Positions 34,971 to 43,219 of a stretch of 64,000 bases of DNA are shown here, one piece after another. The DNA is from Paraglaciecola polaris LMG 21857. GTDB taxonomy: Bacteria > Pseudomonadota > Gammaproteobacteria > Enterobacterales > Alteromonadaceae. Every line of letters starts with the position of its first letter. The stretch's first letter is position 1. The stretch lies in contig NZ_BAER01000124.1 of the NCBI RefSeq assembly GCF_000315055.1, positions 19,768 to 83,767 of the forward strand. The letters are read 5' to 3'. The notes beneath the pieces are model-generated. The model was not told the DNA's origin, searched no databases, and saw only the letters and a list, made by a program, of their open reading frames with translations. Both the position numbers and the translations under genes were made by a program.

Positions 34971-35444
34971 TTAGTCCGCTAACTCTTTGACTTTCTTTGG
35001 TTTAATTTGTCGTGAAAATTGAAAAATACAGAAATTCAAGATCGACAGAATGAGCGCAATTTCGTAGTTTTGATACGCTACCGCAATACCAATGGCTCCG
35101 GTATTCCAAATACCTGCAGCAGTTGCCGTGCCGCTTGCACCATCATTTTGTTTAAAGATTGCCCCACCGCCGATAAAGCCAATACCTGTAATAATCCCAT
35201 ACATCACCCTTGCTTCAGCTTCACCGTCGCCAGCCGAATAAGCGTTCATGGCAATGAGCATAAATGCACAAGACGCCAGCGCTACTAATGGAAAGGTTCT
35301 AAGCCCTGCCCCATTTGAGCTGCTTTCTCGATTGAGTCCAATGGGTAACGCAAACAAAAAGGCTAAACCTAATTGAAACAGGTGATAAATCACCATCTGT
35401 AAATCAATTTCAAAGTTGATGAGATGTTCGGGTATTAAATCCAT
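34971..35444 (-). CDS. MgtC/SapB-family membrane protein
   Basis: A 157-residue protein with four hydrophobic spans and the family motifs GLNRES at about 37-42, GAGLRTFPLVALASCAFML and RVMYGIITGIGFIGGGAIF. It is the short form that lacks the C-terminal ACT-like domain of Salmonella MgtC. MgtC proteins modulate membrane ATPase and phosphate balance in pathogens, but the short form's role in marine bacteria is unknown. It is a single gene. Confidence 0.9.
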   Translation of the reverse strand: MDLIPEHLINFEIDLQMVIYHLFQLGLAFLFALPIGLNRESSSNGAGLRTFPLVALASCAFMLIAMNAYSAGDGEAEARVMYGIITGIGFIGGGAIFKQNDGASGTATAAGIWNTGAIGIAVAYQNYEIALILSILNFCIFQFSRQIKPKKVKELAD

Positions 35445-35661
35445 GATTGGTCACCGGCTTCGCGCTTTGGCGCAGTATTATTTGTATCATGCAGGTGACA
35501 GAAGCAAAACTAGAGCCAGATAGATAAACCATAAAAATCATGTGGTTATCCATGCCAACAACAAATTTAACCCTAATATAAACGAAAGAGTATGTAAAAT
35601 TTACCTGCGTGACCTAGCCCCTGAAGGCCTACGCTAACAGGGATAAATACGCTTAAGAAAC

Positions 35662-35687
35662 ACCTTCAACTGATATCAGTTGAAGGT
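35662..35687. terminator. Perfect 26-bp palindrome after the alpha/beta hydrolase gene
   Basis: The half ACCTTCAACTGAT is followed directly by its exact reverse complement, giving 26 bp of perfect palindrome. It ends 11 bp past the hydrolase stop codon at 35698. A hairpin would have a stem of about 11 bp and a tight loop. In the minus direction only a weak T-rich stretch follows, so it is a probable but not certain terminator. A binding site is the alternative. Confidence 0.55.
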
Positions 35688-35697
35688 TGATAACGAA

Positions 35698-37047
35698 TTA
35701 TTTTGACGCCGCCAAGTGCTCGAAATGTAACCCTTTCGCGGTACGATTAGCAAACCCCTTCCAATAGCTATTTTCCGGTTTTGCATTTCCCTGCTCATCA
35801 ACAGCATAAACACCATCATTTGAGCTCGGCACTAAATCTAGATACGCATTCATCGTGCTGTCATTCTTCAGATATTTATCTAACCAAGCGCTAACAAAAT
35901 GTTGGGCAATATTGTTCATGCGGGCGTTATCCCACACCGCATCAAGATAATGTTCGCTAACATTAAAGCCCAGCTCTTTATCAAAGACAAAAGACTCTTC
36001 AGGCGCTGGCATTACTGCGCCCGCGTTGTGGTTAGCATTATCATAAGTTAATAATGAACGGTCTACATTTGTGATCCCTTGCCAAATAGCCCTAACACCA
36101 TTTTCATAACCAGACACATCATCTTGCGACCCTGCAATCAACAACATAGGCACAGTCACTTCTTTTAACGTGTCGTTGCTGAACATATGGTAATTCATGC
36201 CCCAAGGCGCAAAGGCGACAACGGTTTTCAAGCGCTTATCCGCGCTTGCCTTAATACCTGTTTGATGACGCTTGAGCGTGCCAAAAGGTGCGCTTAATTT
36301 ACTGCTTACCGCTTGCTCGGTCACGCCGGCGCCGGCATTAATTACTGCACCATAGCCGCCCATTGAGTAACCAATAAGGCCAGTGTTTGACGCATCAACT
36401 AGCCCATATAAGAATGATTGTTTGTCTTTTGACATCGCTTCAACCTGAGACAAAACAAACAATTGATCCACAGGACGATTAACCAAAGTTGAAGCAAAAG
36501 CCGCTTTGCTGCGATAAGTCGAATCAGTGTGATCAATAGAGACCACCACATAGCCTTTCGACGCAATATTCTCTGCTAAATGGGCCAGTAAAAAGCGATT
36601 GCCTGGGTAACCATGTGAGATCAGCACCAAAGGAAAGGCGACTTTGCTTGCCTCAGGTTTGGCATCGCGCAGCGCTTTACCGTGCAAGACAACTTCGGTT
36701 TTACCGTCACGTATATACGCGTTTAACTTAGTATTGCCTTGGCTACCTTTTACCGCAGGGTACCAAACTTCAAGGATAAGCGGTCGATCATAGTGCGGCA
36801 ATTCAACCGGTTCAGCCTTAGATGGGTCAAGTTTTAAAATATCAATTTGCTTTGGGTTAACCACCTCAAGCTGGCGTACACCAATGCTGTGTTCACCATA
36901 GCCGGCTAACTCAGGCGCATCTGGACGCTGAGTGTCTATTCTGTTTTCAGCAAGCACGCTAACACTGCTTCCAAAAGACAATACCAACAACGCGCTTTTC
37001 AACCACATGCTTTTAGTCAAGCGGCGACTCACAAACTTCAAACCCAT
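35698..37047 (-). CDS. Exported alpha/beta hydrolase (dienelactone hydrolase / PAF-acetylhydrolase-like)
   Basis: A 449-residue protein with a signal peptide ending near VSVLA. The mature part has the oxyanion strand PLVLISHGYPGNRF, the nucleophile elbow GYSMGGYG (Ser228) and a later NHNAG segment that may carry the catalytic histidine. The layout resembles plasma PAF-acetylhydrolase and predicted dienelactone hydrolases. It should act in the periplasm or outside on an ester. GGAG lies 6 nt before the ATG. There is no pathway context, so the substrate is unknown. Confidence 0.82.
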   Translation of the reverse strand: MGLKFVSRRLTKSMWLKSALLVLSFGSSVSVLAENRIDTQRPDAPELAGYGEHSIGVRQLEVVNPKQIDILKLDPSKAEPVELPHYDRPLILEVWYPAVKGSQGNTKLNAYIRDGKTEVVLHGKALRDAKPEASKVAFPLVLISHGYPGNRFLLAHLAENIASKGYVVVSIDHTDSTYRSKAAFASTLVNRPVDQLFVLSQVEAMSKDKQSFLYGLVDASNTGLIGYSMGGYGAVINAGAGVTEQAVSSKLSAPFGTLKRHQTGIKASADKRLKTVVAFAPWGMNYHMFSNDTLKEVTVPMLLIAGSQDDVSGYENGVRAIWQGITNVDRSLLTYDNANHNAGAVMPAPEESFVFDKELGFNVSEHYLDAVWDNARMNNIAQHFVSAWLDKYLKNDSTMNAYLDLVPSSNDGVYAVDEQGNAKPENSYWKGFANRTAKGLHFEHLAASK

Positions 37048-37162
37048 CTTGTACTCCAGAAAATAAAAAGGCGATTATGCCCATAAAAATATGACAACTT
37101 GCCGACAATCAAAACTTATCGGTACAAAATACTCAAGGCTTAACGATAAATAATCTGTAAAT

Positions 37163-37606
37163 TTACGGTTTTTTAGGGCGTAAAATCATGCACGTGGCTG
37201 AAGCATACGCGTAAACTTTACCACTTTTATCAATAAGCTTGCCCTCAGACACACCAAGTGATTTTGACATACTGATTATCTTACCTTCAGCGATCAAGGC
37301 AGTCTTTTTGGGTATCGCTTTAAGCATCTTCACATTCAAATCGATAGTGCCGTAACCTACACCCGCATCAAGCATAGTATGCACCGCACAGCCTGTGACA
37401 GAGTCCATAACTGTCGCTGCAAAACCGCCGTGTACTCCACCAAGAGGGTTAGTATGTCTATCATCCGCAGAGGCTTCAAAGACCACAAATCCCCTATCCA
37501 CCGAAACGAATTTCATTGGAATGGTATCGGCCATATTCGGATGCGGCAGCTCACCGCGCACCACTGCCTGCATCAATTCGAGGCCGTTCATATTCTCAAC
37601 CTGCAT
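37163..37606 (-). CDS. PaaI-type hotdog-fold thioesterase
   Basis: A protein of 147 residues from the ATG at 37606, which has GGGAG 6 nt upstream; the frame is open to 37630. The hotdog signature HTNPLGGVHGGFAATVMDSV includes the HGG and D of the active site. The C-terminal half shows IDLNVKMLKAIPKK and ATCMIL. It should hydrolyse a small acyl- or aryl-CoA. The subgroup is often called PaaI or YdiI-like. It is alone, 115 bp after the hydrolase gene start. Confidence 0.88.
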   Translation of the reverse strand: MQVENMNGLELMQAVVRGELPHPNMADTIPMKFVSVDRGFVVFEASADDRHTNPLGGVHGGFAATVMDSVTGCAVHTMLDAGVGYGTIDLNVKMLKAIPKKTALIAEGKIISMSKSLGVSEGKLIDKSGKVYAYASATCMILRPKKP

Positions 37607-38022
37607 GTTAACTCCCGTAATATTCAGCAAAAAACGCCTATCAAATCAGCGTTTACAACACAGTAAGCATTTGCAATACAAGGAGTAATTTATGAAACGA
37701 AAGCACTTTTTACCAATAGATGTGGGTGATAGCAGGTTATTTTAAACTGATTAAACAGGTTATTAATAAGGCCGGTCCATGTATGGCGTGCCTAGCGCCC
37801 AACGAATAAGAATAATAGCTAATCACTGAGCCCTAGGACAATGCACATCATTTCTTTAGAGCGGCCCTAGCAAGCTAGTTTTAAATTCAAATACTTGCTT
37901 CAGCTTCAGTGCTGTTGTGCTTAACGCTAAAGGTTTGCCGCGATGCATCATAAAACAGGGAGCACTTTGATCTGAACGCTAAATAAGCGAAGCTACTCAT
38001 CCAGCGTATCGCTTGGTATTAT
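37607..38022. other. 416-bp gap without a visible gene
   Basis: This stretch holds the upstream region of the thioesterase gene and the downstream region of the coiled-coil gene. I saw no convincing ORF, RNA gene, hairpin with T run or repeated motif in it. It has several short stop-rich frames and could contain decayed sequence. Confidence 0.5.
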
Positions 38023-38949
38023 CTAAAACCCGTACACCTGACTATTAGAAAATAAGGTCTTCTGGTCAATTTTATCCCTTACGCAAGCTTGAATGTCACT
38101 GTGCTTAAAGACATATACCCTATCCTGATTACCTTTTTTATTAATTGATGAAACACTAAAGTCAGTCAATACAAAATTGACATATTCGTTGTTATCTAAT
38201 GCTCTTAACCCAGAGCCATAACGACACAACACTTGGCCTAAGTTCTCTTCGAAGTTTGCTAAAAAGTGTTTATGCGCTTGCTCCATGGCTTCTTTATGTT
38301 GCTGCACTTGCTCTTGGCGCTCGGCTTCCGTTTTCGCTTTATAACGCTGAACTTCTGTTCGCTTAGCGTCGAGTATCTTGAGTTCAGCGTTTAGTTCACT
38401 TAGTTGCTCATCTAGTGCGGTGCGACGCTTTTTATCACTGGTATTTTTCTCAAACTCGAGATCCCGACGGCGACGTTCATATTCTCGCTGTTCCCAGGAT
38501 AATTCCCGTAGTTTTTCGCTCAGAGCACGCAATTTGCTGCTCGATTCTTGGGATAAATATTCGGCTCGCTCCATCGCTTCTTCTACCCTATTTTCAATTT
38601 CATCTTCATCCATATCAATATCTAAGTCGGGCATATCAAATACCATGGGCTCATGGGGCGCTGGGGGGACAGATGGATGACCGTTATTGAATATAAAAAA
38701 TTGACGGCTACCGTAACGACTTACGTCGATATTGAAAATCACCCCTTGGTCTTGCAAATAGGTATAACCAATAGTGTTAACGCGCATATTACCTTCGCTC
38801 GTATCTTGCTTGAGTGCGGTTTGCAAAATATTGCTCATGATCTCCAGCTCTCCAGCCAATTCAATGGTATTGGTTTTTGCCGCCACTGGGGATATTTGCA
38901 TGGCGGCGGCGAGCGCACCAATAATGTATAAACGATTAAGCATTTTCAT
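38023..38949 (-). CDS. Exported coiled-coil protein of an ECF sigma operon
   Basis: A protein of 308 residues from the ATG at 38949, which has AGAGGT upstream; the frame is open to 39075 but that would overlap the anti-sigma gene and hide the signal peptide. The signal (RLYIIGALAAAMQISPVAA) is followed by a globular part, an acidic PDLDIDMDEDEIENRVEEAMERAEYL segment, and a long charged coiled coil at about 118-240. The last 60 residues hold two cysteines and look globular. It is the third gene of the sigma/anti-sigma operon and 10 bp from the anti-sigma stop. It may sense or respond to an envelope signal. I do not recognise a named family. Confidence 0.8.
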   Translation of the reverse strand: MKMLNRLYIIGALAAAMQISPVAAKTNTIELAGELEIMSNILQTALKQDTSEGNMRVNTIGYTYLQDQGVIFNIDVSRYGSRQFFIFNNGHPSVPPAPHEPMVFDMPDLDIDMDEDEIENRVEEAMERAEYLSQESSSKLRALSEKLRELSWEQREYERRRRDLEFEKNTSDKKRRTALDEQLSELNAELKILDAKRTEVQRYKAKTEAERQEQVQQHKEAMEQAHKHFLANFEENLGQVLCRYGSGLRALDNNEYVNFVLTDFSVSSINKKGNQDRVYVFKHSDIQACVRDKIDQKTLFSNSQVYGF

Positions 38950-38959
38950 AGGGTTACCT

Positions 38960-39610
38960 CTACTGTTGAACACTTTCGACCGCGACGCCATCGGCATCAC
39001 GATAAATATCTTGTTGTAACTGATTGAGCTGACGAGCATAAAAAAGCTGGTCGTCACTGCGCTGTTGATTAACAAATTTAATCAGTTCAGCAAAGTCTTC
39101 ACGGCGCTCTTGACGGCTCGATGTCAGCAAGTAATTAGTCAACTGACTAGCGCTATCAAGCTGCTGCTGTTGCAGGGTTTGCGCATATAAACTGAGCGCA
39201 GCTTGCTGAGTCTGTCTAAATTCTTCGAGCCTACTATCAAGCATTTTGACCACGACTTGCTCTGATTGCTGCGCACCAAAGCGAATACGTAATTCACCGT
39301 CCGTGATATTCACCTGCGTGCCCGTCAACACGAGTACTATGGCTAAGACGGATGTCACAAATGAGGCACCTGGTAACCATGACCAAACGGAACTCGTTAC
39401 CCCATAGTCAAAGATTTTCTCTTTGTTCCAATTAGGTACATCTGTCGATTGATATTCCTGTGCCTGCATTTTAAACATACTGGCCGCTTCAACTTGCTGA
39501 GCAAATTGACTGTCTTCAACACAGCGTTGCTCAAAACTGTCCCGCTGACTGGCAGTCAGTTTCTCTTCTAGCCATAAAGCCAATAGTTCGGCGTTGTCAT
39601 AGTTCGACAT
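38960..39610 (-). CDS. Putative membrane anti-sigma factor
   Basis: A 216-residue protein with a short cytoplasmic N-terminal part, one membrane span at about 79-98 (PGASFVTSVLAIVLVLTGTQV) and a periplasmic helical region to the end, rich in Q and R. This is the usual layout of an anti-sigma factor for an ECF sigma. The start overlaps the sigma gene by 14 bp, so the products are made in fixed ratio. The N-terminal segment lacks a clear zinc anti-sigma HxxxCxxC motif. It should hold the sigma factor at the membrane until a periplasmic signal arrives. Confidence 0.78.
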   Translation of the reverse strand: MSNYDNAELLALWLEEKLTASQRDSFEQRCVEDSQFAQQVEAASMFKMQAQEYQSTDVPNWNKEKIFDYGVTSSVWSWLPGASFVTSVLAIVLVLTGTQVNITDGELRIRFGAQQSEQVVVKMLDSRLEEFRQTQQAALSLYAQTLQQQQLDSASQLTNYLLTSSRQERREDFAELIKFVNQQRSDDQLFYARQLNQLQQDIYRDADGVAVESVQQ

Positions 39611-40145
39611 AATCCACCTCCATTAAGGTTTTTAATTTTACTAACGCGCCATATAATCGAGATTTGGCCGTGTTCACCGACATACCGGTTTGTTGGGCAA
39701 TTTCTTCAAAGGTAAAGTGACCAAAAAACTTGAGCTCAACCACCGACTTTTGCGCCAGTGGTAATTGCTGCATAGCACTGATCAACTGTGCATTGCGTTG
39801 TGTATGCTCTATGTGTTGTTCGGCAGGTGCGGCATCACTGGGTATTTCCGGTGCATCATCCAGCCCTTGGGTGGGCCGCTTGCGCCGATAAAACTCAATA
39901 CAGCGATAATGGGCAATACGAAACAGCCAGCCTTTAAAGCTACCCTCTCCTCGATATGACGACAAATTACGAAATACCGAAATAAACACTTCCTGTAGCA
40001 AATCTAGCGCGTCTTCGTTGTTACCCGTCATCCTAAGGCCATAGTGATAAATGGGCTTTTCATAACGTTTGAGTAAGCTCATCCAGGATTTTTTATGACC
40101 CTTCTGAGCTTTCTTTATCAGCTGTTCGTCGCTTTTTTCAAACAC
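39597..40145 (-). CDS. ECF-family RNA polymerase sigma factor
   Basis: A 182-residue sigma-70 group IV factor. Region 2 shows ALDLLQEVFISVFRNLSSYRGEGSFKGWLFRIAHYRCIEFYRRKR and region 4 shows LPLAQKSVVELKFFGHFTFEEIAQQTGMSVNTAKSRLY. The start is GTG at 40145; an ATG two codons earlier is out of frame. The first gene of a three-gene unit, followed by a membrane anti-sigma and an exported coiled-coil protein. A candidate autoregulatory promoter lies 33-60 bp upstream. The stress sensed is unknown; the layout suggests the cell envelope. Confidence 0.93.
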   Translation of the reverse strand: MFEKSDEQLIKKAQKGHKKSWMSLLKRYEKPIYHYGLRMTGNNEDALDLLQEVFISVFRNLSSYRGEGSFKGWLFRIAHYRCIEFYRRKRPTQGLDDAPEIPSDAAPAEQHIEHTQRNAQLISAMQQLPLAQKSVVELKFFGHFTFEEIAQQTGMSVNTAKSRLYGALVKLKTLMEVDYVEL

Positions 40146-40177
40146 GCATTTGATTCCCTTTTATGTCGACCATTAAT

Positions 40178-40205
40178 AAAGTCGCGAGCGGGGTGTAAAA
40201 AGTTT
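40178..40205 (-). promoter_or_regulatory. Candidate ECF-type autoregulatory promoter
   Basis: On the minus strand an AACTT -35-like box (40204-40200) is followed after 15 bp by CGACTT (from 40184), within the range seen for ECF promoters with an AAC core in the -35. It lies just upstream of the sigma gene start. The boxes are short, so this is a proposal based on position and type, not a strong match. Confidence 0.35.
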
Positions 40206-40218
40206 GAATGAAAGTGAA

Positions 40219-41130
40219 TTATTTTTGCAAAGTAGGAATGGGGGTTAACGGGGCAAGCAATTCTGCTAGATGCCTGAACAGGCGCACACGGGTGGTTGCG
40301 TTACGCCACACTAAACCAATTTCACGATAAGCGCTGGCTTCAGCCGGCAACGACACCAATTTAGTGGTGGTTAAGATATGATTTTTAATGGCTAATTCGG
40401 GCATAAACGTGAACCCTAGCTTGCTATTAGCCAACTGCACGAGAGTATACAAGCTGCTAGCCGCTAACGAGCTAACTTGTTCTTTGTGGCGCAAATTACA
40501 AGCACTTACCGCGTGACCTGTCATGCAGTGCTCTTGTTGCAATAAAAACACGCTTTTAGCCGGCAAAGCAGAAACATCCATGGGCATAGGCAAGGTGTCA
40601 ACCAGATCAGAATGGGCAATCAAATGAAATGGATCGTGCCCCAACACAAGCTGCTTGCAGCCAGGGGTTTCCATGGGTAATGCCAACACCAACAAGTCCA
40701 GAATACCTTCATTTAATTGACTCAGCAGGTTGCTGGTAGTGTCTTCTTGTAGCTGCAAGGTAATATCCGGCAGATTCTCTTGAACCGCACCAATCAAACC
40801 TTCAAAAAAGAAAGGAGCGATTGTCGGTATAACACCAATTTTTAAATTACCGGCTTGCCAATCTCCTGCGGTCTGGGCGAAATCAACCAATTCATTGGCT
40901 TCATTAAGCAACCGGCGGCTACGCTCCACAAGTTCAAGGCCGAATGGAGTAAAAACAAAGGTTTTATGCTCCCGCTCAAGTAGCTGGCAGCCAAACTGTT
41001 CTTCCAAATTTTGAATGGCGGTACTGAGCGTCGACTGGCTTACGTGGCAATGATTTGCTGCTCGGTGAAAATGTTGCTCTTGATGCAAAGTAACTAAGTA
41101 GTGAAGGTGCTTAAGATTGGGCCATTTCAT
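40219..41130 (-). CDS. oxyR: OxyR, peroxide-sensing LysR regulator
   Basis: A 303-residue LysR protein. The N-terminal helix-turn-helix has HFHRAANHCHVSQSTLSTAIQNLEEQFG. The effector domain has the two redox cysteines of OxyR, Cys202 and Cys211, with exactly eight residues between (HCMTGHAVSAC), the spacing of E. coli C199 and C208, followed by SSLYTLVQLANSKLGFTFMP. It should activate catalase and alkyl hydroperoxide reductase genes, none of which is adjacent. A 13-bp direct repeat sits in its leader at 41140-41171. Confidence 0.9.
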   Translation of the reverse strand: MKWPNLKHLHYLVTLHQEQHFHRAANHCHVSQSTLSTAIQNLEEQFGCQLLEREHKTFVFTPFGLELVERSRRLLNEANELVDFAQTAGDWQAGNLKIGVIPTIAPFFFEGLIGAVQENLPDITLQLQEDTTSNLLSQLNEGILDLLVLALPMETPGCKQLVLGHDPFHLIAHSDLVDTLPMPMDVSALPAKSVFLLQQEHCMTGHAVSACNLRHKEQVSSLAASSLYTLVQLANSKLGFTFMPELAIKNHILTTTKLVSLPAEASAYREIGLVWRNATTRVRLFRHLAELLAPLTPIPTLQK

Positions 41131-41139
41131 GAAAAACTC

Positions 41140-41171
41140 ATTAATAAAAACGATTAATAAAAACGATTAAT
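41140..41171. repeat. 13-bp tandem repeat in the oxyR leader
   Basis: ATTAATAAAAACG occurs at 41140-41152 and again at 41153-41165, and the first six bases follow a third time. It lies 10 bp before the oxyR start codon, where the ribosome site and leader would be. It may alter translation start strength, and could vary in copy number. Confidence 0.85.
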
Positions 41172-41307
41172 ACAATAAGTTTAAATCATATACTCAGAGG
41201 TTGCTTGCAGAATTTTTCGATGTTTTATGCTGATTTTTAGCAGATAAAAGTAACACAGTGCACTTCCGAATGAGTTTACTGTGTCACAACGTATTGAAAA
41301 AAGCGGG

Positions 41308-42666
41308 TTAAAAACTAAGTTGAGTACGGGCACCTAGTACGTTTACCGAAAAGTCCTTCGGTGCACCTTCAACAATATCCAGCGCATTACTATATGCAAG
41401 GTGTCCGTAATCGAGCAAAAAGCGCACATTATTCACTGGGGTCCAAATCAGCGACGCCATATAAGCATCTTGTTCTCCGCCGACAATGCCGGCATCCACT
41501 AAATCAAGGCGATCGAAACGTAGGTTGATTTGCCAAGCGCCTGTCCCGCCATTGCCAACGGGGTTGCTCACTTTCACCCCCTTAAATACCCCTCCCTTGT
41601 ACTCACGTTGGTCTTGGGTTAAAAAATAACCCGCTTCAATAGAGCCTCCAAAAAAGGTGGGATCGGCTAGCTCCACACGATTAATTTTGGCCCAGTGGGT
41701 TTCAGCAGCCATATGGAAACGGCCGGCAATCACTGCGGCTTCTAAGCCGTAACTCAATTCGTCTTCAGCACCTAATATTTGATCTGTGTTGATGAAACGC
41801 GTGTCGACACTGTGTACCAAAGGACGTTGGCGGTAGCGAATGCTGTCAATCTCATCCCCCAAATCACGTATATGAACAGAGCTGCCAAGGTGTATTAGCG
41901 CATCGTCGACTAGGGTGGCGTAAGTCACTCGCCCATCAACACTGAACGAATTATTGCCGTCGTTCAAATCGTCAATATTATCGCTAAAGATCCCTCCTTC
42001 AAGCATGAAATCACCAAGGTTATAAGTGGCAGAAAGGCCGACTCGACGTTCAAACCCAAAGGCATCTGTAAACGCAGAACGCTCTACGAAACTGGTATCG
42101 TTGCTGCTAGAGAGCTCTTCTAGGCCCTGAAAGGTATTTTGTTGGCCGATGATGATTTTTAATGGCCCGTCTTGGTAACTCATATATGCGTCGGTTAATA
42201 CAACACCGTCAAGATAATCAGCGATGAGCTTGTAGCCAAAACCGCCAGGCATAGTACCTTGTATGCCAAAACGAAGACGCCGAGCTTCGCTAGAAAAACC
42301 CTCTCCAGGTATATCAATGGTCGATGGTACCGATGACAAATTAGCGAAATCATAGAGCACACGCCCTTTGGGTTTAACACTCCACCCGCTCTCGCCTTTT
42401 ATTTCAGGCGCCCCTTTCCATTTAATTGACACGGGACTTTCATCATCTGGGGAGTCTTTGATAATGGCAACCCGCTCGGTTTGATCTTTTTGCTTAAGCT
42501 CTACGGCAGTTAATTGACTGCGCAGGTCACGTAACTCTTGCTCTAATTGATTTAATCGCTCAACCAGCGCCGTTACTTCTGCACTAGCGTTATCCGCTGC
42601 GACAGCATGGACGGGTAAAACAGCGACCAAGGTAAAATATGCAATTAAGTGGCTTTTAAGCTTCAT
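41308..42666 (-). CDS. Phosphate-selective porin (OprO/OprP family)
   Basis: A 452-residue outer-membrane protein with a signal peptide ending AVAA and a coiled coil at about 28-65 (VERLNQLEQELRDLRSQLTAVE), then a beta-barrel with SSEARRLRFGIQGTM, KLIADYLDG, IIIGQQ and a C-terminal LGARTQLSF strand ending in Phe. This is the Porin_O_P family; the coiled coil helps trimer formation. The gene lies downstream of Pho-box-like repeats, which fits phosphate uptake. It is close to the pst operon. Selectivity for phosphate or polyphosphate is inferred from the family and location. Confidence 0.88.
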   Translation of the reverse strand: MKLKSHLIAYFTLVAVLPVHAVAADNASAEVTALVERLNQLEQELRDLRSQLTAVELKQKDQTERVAIIKDSPDDESPVSIKWKGAPEIKGESGWSVKPKGRVLYDFANLSSVPSTIDIPGEGFSSEARRLRFGIQGTMPGGFGYKLIADYLDGVVLTDAYMSYQDGPLKIIIGQQNTFQGLEELSSSNDTSFVERSAFTDAFGFERRVGLSATYNLGDFMLEGGIFSDNIDDLNDGNNSFSVDGRVTYATLVDDALIHLGSSVHIRDLGDEIDSIRYRQRPLVHSVDTRFINTDQILGAEDELSYGLEAAVIAGRFHMAAETHWAKINRVELADPTFFGGSIEAGYFLTQDQREYKGGVFKGVKVSNPVGNGGTGAWQINLRFDRLDLVDAGIVGGEQDAYMASLIWTPVNNVRFLLDYGHLAYSNALDIVEGAPKDFSVNVLGARTQLSF

Positions 42667-42762
42667 AAGAAAGTTATCTCCTATTGTGCCGCCGTACCAT
42701 TTCGCGTGGCGGAATTATGCCTCATTTCAACACGACAGCAACGCGTTTAGGGCTGACATAAC

Positions 42763-42969
42763 TCATCTGGTGTGACGGCGTATTCGATTATAGCAATACT
42801 CAGCGAAAGCGGTTCCAGCACCACTGTTGCTTTTCTTTACCTTATGTAATTTGCAAAAACGCATCCCATCATAATTGCTATCTTTTGAGCCCAGCTCGGA
42901 ATATCGCTCAGCGATGATCTGTCTTATCTCTGTATATGTAAGCCCGAGTGAATAAAAATGATTGCTCAT
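42763..42969 (-). CDS. Possible 68-residue protein of unknown function upstream of the porin
   Basis: The ORF encodes 68 residues with a basic C-terminus (KLHKVKKSNSG, CYNRIRRHTR), two cysteines and no signal peptide or membrane span. AGAGAA lies upstream of the ATG. It sits 97 bp before the porin gene on the same strand and begins about 65 bp after the last Pho-box-like repeat, so it would be first in that transcript if it is translated. I recognise no family. It could be a small PHO-regulated protein or simply part of a long porin leader. Confidence 0.4.
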   Translation of the reverse strand: MSNHFYSLGLTYTEIRQIIAERYSELGSKDSNYDGMRFCKLHKVKKSNSGAGTAFAEYCYNRIRRHTR

Positions 42970-43033
42970 TCATTTCTCTGGCCGCAAACATTATTTTCTT
43001 ATCGCAGCGCACTCAAATATCAGCGCGCAATAT

Positions 43034-43091
43034 ATGACATATTTATTGCAGATATATTACATAATGACATTTTTATTGCAGATATATTACA
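43034..43091 (-). promoter_or_regulatory. Two Pho-box-like sites in a 30-bp tandem repeat
   Basis: A unit beginning ATGACAT and ending GATATATTACA occurs at 43034-43061 and, with one difference, at 43064-43091. Read on the minus strand each unit gives CTGCAAT, 4 bp, then ATGTCAT, which follows the 7-4-7 Pho-box plan (consensus CTGTCAT). The two boxes are at 43034-43051 and 43064-43081. They lie 65-110 bp upstream of the 68-residue ORF and about 370 bp before the porin. PhoB binding is inferred from pattern and context. Confidence 0.65.
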
Positions 43092-43219
43092 CACGACCCT
43101 GTTATAAAGCCGTCAAGGAAAATGAGCGGAAAGTAAAGTTGAGGTAATCTGAAGTACAGCACAATAATGATAGTAGCTGTATCAACCGCCCGATTAAGCG
43201 GTCGACTATCGAGGTGGGT

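Noticed and set aside
43034..43091. Short CRISPR-like direct repeats
   Set aside because: Only two copies with a 2-bp spacer, no cas genes, and the unit matches the Pho-box plan.
43185..43205. Terminator after phoU (ACCGC...GCGGT hairpin)
   Set aside because: Only five paired bases and no T run in the minus direction.
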